A stretch of 5,442 bases of DNA from Synergistaceae bacterium (lineage in GTDB: Bacteria > Synergistota > Synergistia > Synergistales > Aminobacteriaceae). The notes below the pieces were generated by a model. That model was not told the DNA's origin. It made no database searches and saw nothing but the letters and a program-made list of their open reading frames with translations. The position numbers were made by a program, and so were the translations under genes. Of this stretch, positions 1 through 4,940 are shown piece by piece; the first letter of the stretch is position 1, and each line of letters starts with the position of its first letter. Location: NCBI GenBank assembly GCA_017446645.1, contig JAFSQO010000161.1, forward strand, positions 1-5,442, given 5' to 3'.

Positions 1-374
1 TCAGATGCATTAATTCCTTCAGTACCTGCTGACTCTGTATCCTGCTGCTGCTGGTTAGCCTGAGAAGACTGCATGAGTTCGGCCATTTCTGCCTGAGCTT
101 CTGCTTCTGCCTTTCTCTCACGTTCAGCGATTAGTGCCGGAGCCTCTGCATATGCCCTTGTTGACGAGATTCCGGGAGGTGTCTTCATGCCGTTGATAAA
201 GAATTGCCGTCCAGCAAGAATTAAGAGTCCTATAGCAGCAATGCTCACTACAGGCAGGATAATATCGCCGAATGAGGGCAGGATACCCCGCTTCTTTATG
301 CCCCGCCGGACTGTAGGACGTTTTGTCCCTGAACTAGTCCTTGCGGTTCTTTCTGAATATTGCCGGCTGATCAT
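1..374 (-). CDS. Single-pass membrane protein of unknown function, 5' part (runs off the left edge)
   Basis: An open frame begins at an ATG (372-374) and stays open for 124 codons to the window edge, so the C-terminus is missing. The start is supported by an AGAGG Shine-Dalgarno (382-386) seven bases upstream, inside ftsZ. Residues 1-30 are strongly basic (ten Arg/Lys, one acidic residue). Residues 38-54 form one hydrophobic segment, followed by a region rich in Ala, Glu and Arg (about 75-101, likely helical or coiled coil) and then a Gln-rich stretch (residues 105-111). By the positive-inside rule the N-terminus is cytoplasmic and the rest is outside the inner membrane. The start overlaps the end of ftsZ by 41 bp, so it is probably translationally coupled to ftsZ and could act in division or envelope biogenesis. 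I do not recognise the family; any conserved domain would lie beyond the window. Confidence 0.8.
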   Translation of the reverse strand, partial: MISRQYSERTARTSSGTKRPTVRRGIKKRGILPSFGDIILPVVSIAAIGLLILAGRQFFINGMKTPPGISSTRAYAEAPALIAERERKAEAEAQAEMAELMQSSQANQQQQDTESAGTEGINAS

Positions 375-1626
375 AGAATCGCCTCTGTGAGTCTGGGAAT
401 GCCCGATTGTCCTCGCTCGGTGAAGTCAATCTTGCTTCTTCAAAACCTTCCTGGGTTCTTCTTCGCTGATTGTATAAATCGTAAATCGAACTTGTCCTTC
501 TTGGCTGCTGTGGCTGAACTTGAGGCTGAACAGTATGAGGCTGTACGATCCCCGTACGTACTCCGGGCTGAACAGGCTGGACTTGCTGCTGTCCCTGTAC
601 TGGAGTCTGGACTTCTTCCTTCTCTTCTTTCTTGATTTTAGGCCGTGCCTGTGCGTTTTCCGGGAAAGTTGCAATTAAAGTAACGTGAACTTTGTCGCCT
701 AAAGAGTCATCAATGACGTGTCCCCAGATTACCTGAGCGTCAGGGTCTGCGGTTTCCTCGATGATTTTTGCTGCATCTGCCATTTCGTTCAGGAGAATTT
801 CGCTGCCTGTCGTAACGTTGAGCAAAATGCCGCTTGCACCGGTAACCGGGAATGTCATCAACGGTGAGTCAATTGCGTTCTTGGCTGCCTTTGCTGCCCT
901 GTCCTCGCCTTCGCCCTCACCCATGCCCATAATGGCCGTGCCTGCGTTGGTTAATATCGCCTTTACATCGTTGAAGTCAAGATTGACAAAGCCGTTTTTG
1001 GTGATTAGATCCGTAACTCCCTGAACTGCCTGCCTTAGGACTTCATCGACTTTCTTATATGCATCGACTAACTTCATTTTTGAGAGGCTGTCCATCTGCA
1101 ATAATCTATCATTCTCGACAATTAATAAAGCGTCAACGTTCTTCTTAAGCTCTATGATTCCTGCTTCGGCAGTCTTCATGCGTTTGCTCATCTCAAAACC
1201 GAATGGCTTGGTAACGACTCCGACTACGAGAATACCCATATCGCGGGCAGCTTCTGCAATGACCGGAGCAGCTCCTGTGCCAGTGCCTCCGCCCATTCCT
1301 GCAGTTACGAAGAGCATATCTGCACCAGTGATATATTCTTTGATGCGGTCTATGCTTTCTTTAGCAGCGTTGGTACCTACCTGGGGATTTGCCCCTGCAC
1401 CTAAGCCGCGCGTTAAGGTCTCGCCCAAAATAATCTTGTTGGGAGCCTGACTCATGTCCAAAGCCTTTGCATCTGTATTTGCAGCCACAAAATCAACACC
1501 CTGAACGTTAGATTCTATTATGTGGTTCAGAGCATTGCCGCCGCCGCCTCCAACACCGAATACTACTATTTTTTCGTTCTGTCTAATGGTGCTGTTAGTT
1601 AATTGAAACATTTGTTCTTGATTCAT
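334..1626 (-). CDS. ftsZ: Cell division protein FtsZ (tubulin-like GTPase)
   Basis: FtsZ is the cytoplasmic GTPase that polymerises into the Z-ring and recruits the divisome. The protein has 430 residues. The core is canonical: an N-terminal glycine loop at 24-30 (GVGGGGG), the tubulin signature GGGTGTG at 112-118, the NDRLL element at 172-176, and the T7 synergy loop NLDFND at 215-220 with catalytic Asp217 and Asp220. The core ends near residue 325. A linker of about 90 residues follows, rich in Gln and Pro with repeated VQP units (349-372). The tail, DQPAIFRKNRKD at 419-430, aligns with the conserved C-terminal peptide (D-I-P-A-F-L-R in E. coli) that binds FtsA and other partners. The ATG at 1624-1626 follows a strong GGAGGAGGAG; a second Met at residue 6 is a less likely start. 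The gene has its own probable promoter in the 91-bp gap after ftsA, and its last 41 bp overlap the next gene. Identity is certain. Confidence 0.98.
   Translation of the reverse strand: MNQEQMFQLTNSTIRQNEKIVVFGVGGGGGNALNHIIESNVQGVDFVAANTDAKALDMSQAPNKIILGETLTRGLGAGANPQVGTNAAKESIDRIKEYITGADMLFVTAGMGGGTGTGAAPVIAEAARDMGILVVGVVTKPFGFEMSKRMKTAEAGIIELKKNVDALLIVENDRLLQMDSLSKMKLVDAYKKVDEVLRQAVQGVTDLITKNGFVNLDFNDVKAILTNAGTAIMGMGEGEGEDRAAKAAKNAIDSPLMTFPVTGASGILLNVTTGSEILLNEMADAAKIIEETADPDAQVIWGHVIDDSLGDKVHVTLIATFPENAQARPKIKKEEKEEVQTPVQGQQQVQPVQPGVRTGIVQPHTVQPQVQPQQPRRTSSIYDLYNQRRRTQEGFEEARLTSPSEDNRAFPDSQRRFYDQPAIFRKNRKD
382..386 (-). promoter_or_regulatory. Ribosome binding site of the gene downstream of ftsZ
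   Basis: The minus strand reads AGAGG seven bases before the ATG at 372-374. It lies within the last codons of ftsZ and decides the start of the overlapping downstream gene, because no better ATG with a Shine-Dalgarno is visible further in. Confidence 0.6.
502..582 (-). repeat. VQP-repeat coding segment in the FtsZ linker
   Basis: Five copies of the tripeptide Val-Gln-Pro occur within residues 349-372 of FtsZ, at 349, 352, 361, 366 and 370. They are embedded in a Gln/Pro-rich stretch and the DNA shows recurring GGCTGAAC-like units. Such linkers are normally disordered and vary in length between species. The repeats look like slippage-driven expansion rather than a folded domain. Confidence 0.65.
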
Positions 1627-1637
1627 TTTTGAATAAT

Positions 1638-1647
1638 CTCCTCCTCC
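1638..1647 (-). promoter_or_regulatory. Strong ribosome binding site of ftsZ
   Basis: The minus strand reads GGAGGAGGAG, giving two overlapping registers of Shine-Dalgarno pairing. The nearest GGAG is 11 bases from the ATG, slightly longer than optimal. It is by far the best Shine-Dalgarno in this window, consistent with the high abundance FtsZ needs. Confidence 0.75.
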
Positions 1648-1661
1648 GTCTGTACAAAAAT

Positions 1662-1690
1662 ATTTTATGGCATTTTTTTTGACATGACAA
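1662..1690 (-). promoter_or_regulatory. Probable sigma70-type promoter of ftsZ
   Basis: In the A+T-rich gap between ftsA and ftsZ the minus strand carries TTGTCA (1685-1690), a 17-bp spacer, then TAAAAT (1662-1667). Each hexamer differs from consensus by one base and the spacing is ideal. The sequence upstream is A/T rich, as in an UP element. The start of transcription would fall near 1655, giving a leader of roughly 30 bases that includes the ftsZ Shine-Dalgarno. Prediction from sequence only. Confidence 0.6.
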
Positions 1691-1717
1691 GATTCAAGAT
1701 TAAATTATAGAATAATA

Positions 1718-3205
1718 TCAGAAAATTTTCTTTAAATTATCGAGGAACCTCCCAAGTTTTTCTCTGACACTTTCGCGCGGTTCGTCATCTTCCTCATCGT
1801 CATAATAATCATCATCGTCATAGTCATCGTTATTATGATTCACGTTGTCATCGCCATAAAAATCAGATTCCCTGACAACAGCTTTGTCACGTGATTTAGA
1901 AGGACGTGTGTTTTTAACATTGTCATCGTCATTGCCGCCGAAGTCTTCGTATGAGCCTGAGCCGGTGCCTGAATCAGAACCTGAGTCATAATTCCCTGAC
2001 GTACCAGCCTGAGAAGGACGCGATGATCTGTTACGGTTTTCTGATTCCATGAATAAATACGGATCACGCTCTACGTCAACGCAATATTTCAAGATACCTG
2101 CAGCACTGACATATGCAGCATTATCAAGGCCATAAGAAAGGGGATAAACGGGCTTTTCAACTTTTCTGACCGGTAACTGCAAAATATCAGCCAGCATATA
2201 CTCGATTCCGGGAGTCTCTGATACACCGCCTGACAAGATTACACCCATAGGGAAGTGCTGAGGCGTACATTCTGCGAGGGCTGTCCTGATATGTTCAGAG
2301 AAAAGTTCTTCGATTCTGGCTAAAACTATCTGGGTTGCAAGGTCTACGTCAATTCCGTTATTTCTCAGCTCGTCAAGATTCGTATTAGGGTTAAATAACT
2401 GACGCTTGAGAAAATCCGCTTCACCTAAGGGCAAATGCAGAACTGTAGCTAAATCGCTCTTGATGTGATCGCCGCCTATTGGAATGCTTAGGACCCTGAA
2501 CGCCCTTCCGCCCCTGAAAAGCACTATACCGGTTGTACCTCCGCCAATGCAGATAGAGATACACCCGGCGCGTTTTTCTTCTTCATAGACTGCCCCCAAA
2601 GATGACGCAAGGGGTTTGAGAATAAGGCCCTTGACTTCGAGTCCTGCCTTTCTGACACATGCCTTTACAGTCTGGACGTAAGTCATTGGCACTGCAACGG
2701 TCTGGAGCCACATGTCTAACCGCGTTCCGTTCATGCTTAAAGGCTCATCAACAGGTCTGCCGTCAAGTTCGTAACTTGTAGGGATCAGGTGAAGGGGGTA
2801 CATGTTTATCTTGAGTTCAGACTCATCTCTGGCGCGTTCGATTACCCTGTCTAAGTCATCACGGGCGACTGCATCTGATTTAGAGTCTCGGCCTCCTAAT
2901 GTAATCATTCCGTGAGTTGACTCGCTTCGTACGTCCCACGCATTGAAGGCGACCATTACGTTACTCAGCTCTTTCGGGTTTATGCCGGTCATACCCTGAG
3001 CTTTTTTCAGGGCTTCCATTACGGACTGCTGGGCTTCAGGGACACTTACTATGATACCCTTAGAAATTCCGCGTGAAGCAGCATCCCCGAATCCTATAAC
3101 ATGAATCGAATCAGGATAATTGCGATCCCTTTTTGCTACTATCATAATAGTTTTTGTTGTCCCCATACTAAGCCCTACGAGCAGGCTGTCTGATTTTACC
3201 GGCAT
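1718..3205 (-). CDS. ftsA: Cell division protein FtsA (actin-like membrane anchor of the Z-ring), with altered nucleotide site and long acidic linker
   Basis: FtsA is the actin-fold protein that tethers FtsZ to the inner membrane and recruits later divisome proteins. The protein has 495 residues, against about 420 in typical family members. The order is phosphate-1 strand-turn (VGLSMGTTK, 10-18), the FtsA-specific 1C/SHS2 subdomain (about 82-170, with LHLIPTSYELDG and EPLSMNGTRL), KPLASSL at 197-203, the phosphate-2 loop (CIGGGTTGI, 219-227), the GGDHIKSDL element at 244-252, and the adenosine motif (ILSGGVSETPGIE, 323-335). Residues 389-476 are a Ser/Gly/Asn/Asp-rich linker. Residues 477-495 are a basic amphipathic helix ending in Phe, matching the usual membrane-targeting sequence. 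Oddly, the acidic residues expected at positions 13, 219 and 226 are Ser, Cys and Gly, so ATP hydrolysis may be impaired. The start codon sits 11 bases after AAGGG. Position next to ftsZ and overall homology make the identity firm. Confidence 0.95.
   Translation of the reverse strand: MPVKSDSLLVGLSMGTTKTIMIVAKRDRNYPDSIHVIGFGDAASRGISKGIIVSVPEAQQSVMEALKKAQGMTGINPKELSNVMVAFNAWDVRSESTHGMITLGGRDSKSDAVARDDLDRVIERARDESELKINMYPLHLIPTSYELDGRPVDEPLSMNGTRLDMWLQTVAVPMTYVQTVKACVRKAGLEVKGLILKPLASSLGAVYEEEKRAGCISICIGGGTTGIVLFRGGRAFRVLSIPIGGDHIKSDLATVLHLPLGEADFLKRQLFNPNTNLDELRNNGIDVDLATQIVLARIEELFSEHIRTALAECTPQHFPMGVILSGGVSETPGIEYMLADILQLPVRKVEKPVYPLSYGLDNAAYVSAAGILKYCVDVERDPYLFMESENRNRSSRPSQAGTSGNYDSGSDSGTGSGSYEDFGGNDDDNVKNTRPSKSRDKAVVRESDFYGDDNVNHNNDDYDDDDYYDDEEDDEPRESVREKLGRFLDNLKKIF
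1781..1828 (-). repeat. Acidic triplet-rich tract (poly-Asp/Glu/Tyr) in ftsA
   Basis: The + strand is a run of near-repeats of ATC, GTC and CAT triplets. It encodes FtsA residues 460-475, of which 13 of 16 are Asp or Glu and three are Tyr. It is low-complexity sequence of the type that changes length by replication slippage, and it sits directly before the membrane-targeting helix. Confidence 0.7.
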
Positions 3206-3244
3206 TTTTTAACTTTCCCTTCTTTAAACTTTAAGAATTTACTT

Positions 3245-3274
3245 ATTATACTTATCTATCTATGAATTACGCAA
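3245..3274 (-). promoter_or_regulatory. Possible promoter of ftsA
   Basis: In the 77-bp gap between ftsQ and ftsA the minus strand has a perfect TATAAT (3245-3250). The best upstream partner is TTGCGT (3269-3274) with an 18-bp spacer, which matches the -35 consensus only in TTG. There is no extended -10 TG. The -35 hexamer falls inside a direct repeat and a palindrome, so it could be regulated. Weak prediction. Confidence 0.4.
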
Positions 3275-3298
3275 TTTGCAAATTACAGATTACGCAAT
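3266..3298. repeat. Two 10-bp direct repeats flanking a 12-bp palindrome at the end of ftsQ
   Basis: The + strand has ATTACGCAAT at 3266-3275 and again at 3289-3298, 23 bp apart start to start. Between and overlapping them is the perfect palindrome AATTTGCAAATT (3273-3284), which spans the ftsQ stop codon. The arrangement lies over the -35 region of the possible ftsA promoter. It could be an operator, or a local duplication from slippage in A+T-rich DNA. The repeats are seen directly; the function is unknown. Confidence 0.5.
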
Positions 3299-4062
3299 AA
3301 AATTTTCCCCTCATAAGTAGCGTCTATTATATGACTTCCGCCCTCGTTAAGCAGGCGCGAGAATAATTCATCAAGTATAGCACCTACATCTTGGCCGGGA
3401 TATTTATCACGCTGCAGGAATAACTCAAAATTCTGTCTGCCGTGTGATAGCTTAAGGACAAATAAATCCATTCCTGCACGACGCTCCCATGTTATTTCAG
3501 TAGCTGCATCGAACCATCTATAGCCGCTGAACTCCTCGACAAAGCTCGAAATTATCTCAGTCGAAATTGGCGAGTCAAAGACCCCGAATTCCGGAGTGCT
3601 TATAGTAACGCCGTCCTGTAAATCTCCCTGTTCAGGGATCTTCCAGATTACGCTGCCAGCCTCGCTCTCGTTAGGTCTGCCCTTCTCAGAGAGCCACATC
3701 TTGCCGTCACGAGAGATGCACCAGATTTTACCGCGCCATTGGACTTTAACCCATGCCTTCAGCCAGTTAATCACGGTCTTGAATCTCCCGAAGCCCTCCA
3801 TGTGTGTCTCGACTGTAACGGGCATATCGCGCTCCAGAAATTCACCCATTCCGCGAGAATCTTTTAACAGGTACGGCCAGAAAGCCAGACATCGTTGAGG
3901 GAATATATCCCATAATCTCTGCTCAAGGGCCTGAGACTGCGCCTCTATCCTGTAATATCTCAGGGCGAACCATGATTTATATTCTGCAATGCGATACACA
4001 CAACCTGCAATAAACACTATCAGCATGAAGAATCTAAGACGAAAACGTCTACGGACACGCAC
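3283..4062 (-). CDS. ftsQ: FtsQ/DivIB-like cell division protein
   Basis: FtsQ is a bitopic inner-membrane protein whose periplasmic part scaffolds the FtsB/FtsL and FtsW/FtsI wall-synthesis complex. The protein has 259 residues, within the family range. It has a short, very basic cytoplasmic tail (six Arg in residues 1-10), one hydrophobic membrane segment (about 11-23), and a periplasmic region. Residues 35-110 fit a POTRA domain. The following stretch, with Trp-Arg-Gly-Lys then RDGKMW (118-123), resembles the family pattern after POTRA (W-x-x-x-G then I-D-x-x-G). The C-terminal IIDATYEGKILLRN (245-258) resembles the closing I-D-L-R-Y strand motif of FtsQ. Overall sequence is diverged, so identity rests on topology, these motifs and position between murB and ftsA. 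The start is GTG (4060-4062), 6 nt after the murB stop and in the same frame, with no clear Shine-Dalgarno, suggesting translational coupling. An in-frame ATG at residue 13 would cut into the membrane segment and is unlikely. Confidence 0.8.
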   Translation of the reverse strand: MRVRRRFRLRFFMLIVFIAGCVYRIAEYKSWFALRYYRIEAQSQALEQRLWDIFPQRCLAFWPYLLKDSRGMGEFLERDMPVTVETHMEGFGRFKTVINWLKAWVKVQWRGKIWCISRDGKMWLSEKGRPNESEAGSVIWKIPEQGDLQDGVTISTPEFGVFDSPISTEIISSFVEEFSGYRWFDAATEITWERRAGMDLFVLKLSHGRQNFELFLQRDKYPGQDVGAILDELFSRLLNEGGSHIIDATYEGKILLRNL

Positions 4063-4068
4063 AGTACA

Positions 4069-4935
4069 TCACAATAACGCAAAGAAACAAGGGGAAGCGT
4101 TCTTGATTTCCTGCTCAAGCCTTATTCCCGTATTGTTAAAAACTTTATCGCTGCAAATCTTGATTAATCCGGTCACGTCAGAACTTGAGGCATTACCGGT
4201 GTTCAGGATAAAGTTTGCATGTCTGTCAGAAACTACAGCACCGCCGACTCTAAGATTCTTGCAGCCGCAATCGTCAAGCAGTTTACCCGCTGAATTACCT
4301 TCGGGATTCTTGAACGTACAGCCTGCACTCCTGAAATTTAGGGGCTGATTCTTCCTGAGTGACAAAAATTTCTGGTAAATATTTTCATCTTCTTCAGGTT
4401 TTGCTTCTCTAAATTTCATTTTCACTGAGAGTATTATTATATTTTCACATGCAAGTGAACATTTTCGATATTCAAAGCTGAAATCTTTCTGATTATATAC
4501 CCTGAAACTGCCTGATGAGTCTATTGCAAGGACGCTCTCGATTAACTCGCAAACCCCGTGACCGCCTGCACCCGCGTTGCCTGAGACTGCCCCGCCGAGT
4601 GAACCGGGAATACCTGCTGCAAATTCCAGTCCTGCAAGATTCTTATCTCTGAGAGTCTTCACCAGAACGGGAAGTTTGTAGCCTGCCTGAATGTCTGCGC
4701 TCATGTCATCGTGCCAGGTTATTGTGCTGAGATTCCGGGTCGAGATAACAAGCCCATGAATTACTCCGTCAGGGAAAATTATATTGCTTCCTCCGCCTAG
4801 AACGTAGACGGGAGAACCTTTGGCAGCCTTGATTAACTGCTGTACTTCTTCGGGGGAATCAGGGGCCGCGAAAGATTCAGCAACACCTCCGACTCCTAAC
4901 GTGCATAACTGGGATAAATCTATATTCGTGTTCAT
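4069..4935 (-). CDS. murB: UDP-N-acetylenolpyruvoylglucosamine reductase MurB
   Basis: MurB is the cytoplasmic FAD enzyme that uses NADPH to reduce UDP-GlcNAc-enolpyruvate to UDP-MurNAc, the second committed step of peptidoglycan precursor synthesis. The protein has 288 residues, typical of the shorter type II enzymes. Family motifs appear in order: TLGVGG (12-17), the FAD-binding VLGGGSNI (45-52), EFAAGIPGSLGGAVSGNAG (104-122), the substrate Tyr-Arg pair FEYRK (154-158), SAGCTFKNP (203-211), the AGKLLDDCG block (216-224), the HANFILN block (239-245), and Glu276 in the position of the catalytic glutamate. The proton-donor serine expected in S-A-G-S-x-F is Cys206. ATG at 4933-4935 lies 5 nt after the murC stop with only a weak GAG/AAG-type Shine-Dalgarno, so it is probably coupled to murC. 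Identity is firm. Confidence 0.96.
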   Translation of the reverse strand: MNTNIDLSQLCTLGVGGVAESFAAPDSPEEVQQLIKAAKGSPVYVLGGGSNIIFPDGVIHGLVISTRNLSTITWHDDMSADIQAGYKLPVLVKTLRDKNLAGLEFAAGIPGSLGGAVSGNAGAGGHGVCELIESVLAIDSSGSFRVYNQKDFSFEYRKCSLACENIIILSVKMKFREAKPEEDENIYQKFLSLRKNQPLNFRSAGCTFKNPEGNSAGKLLDDCGCKNLRVGGAVVSDRHANFILNTGNASSSDVTGLIKICSDKVFNNTGIRLEQEIKNASPCFFALL

Positions 4936-4940
4936 AATTC

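Noticed and set aside
187..635. Open frames on the + strand (187-390 and 360-635)
   Set aside because: They lie opposite ftsZ and the downstream membrane-protein gene, lack recognisable domains, and are explained as shadows of the real minus-strand frames.
426..674. Minus-strand frame of 82 codons inside ftsZ
   Set aside because: It is an alternative frame of the low-complexity FtsZ linker; the Lys/Arg/Ser-rich product reflects codon bias of the repeat, with no sign of its own initiation.
761..1450. Two + strand frames opposite the FtsZ core
   Set aside because: They are antisense to a highly conserved GTPase region and give no recognisable protein.
1671..1690. Possible rho-independent terminator at the T8 run between ftsA and ftsZ
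   Set aside because: On the transcribed strand the run is A8, and no stable G+C-rich stem precedes a T run; it belongs to the promoter spacer.
1840..2067. Minus-strand frame of 75 codons inside ftsA
   Set aside because: It is an out-of-frame reading of the FtsA acidic linker with no Shine-Dalgarno or domain evidence.
3220..3237. Imperfect inverted repeat overlapping the ftsA Shine-Dalgarno region
   Set aside because: Pairs are almost all A-T, one base is bulged and there is virtually no loop, so a regulatory hairpin is not convincing.
3596..4348. Two + strand frames opposite ftsQ and murB
   Set aside because: They are antisense to genes with clear family motifs and contain no recognisable domains.
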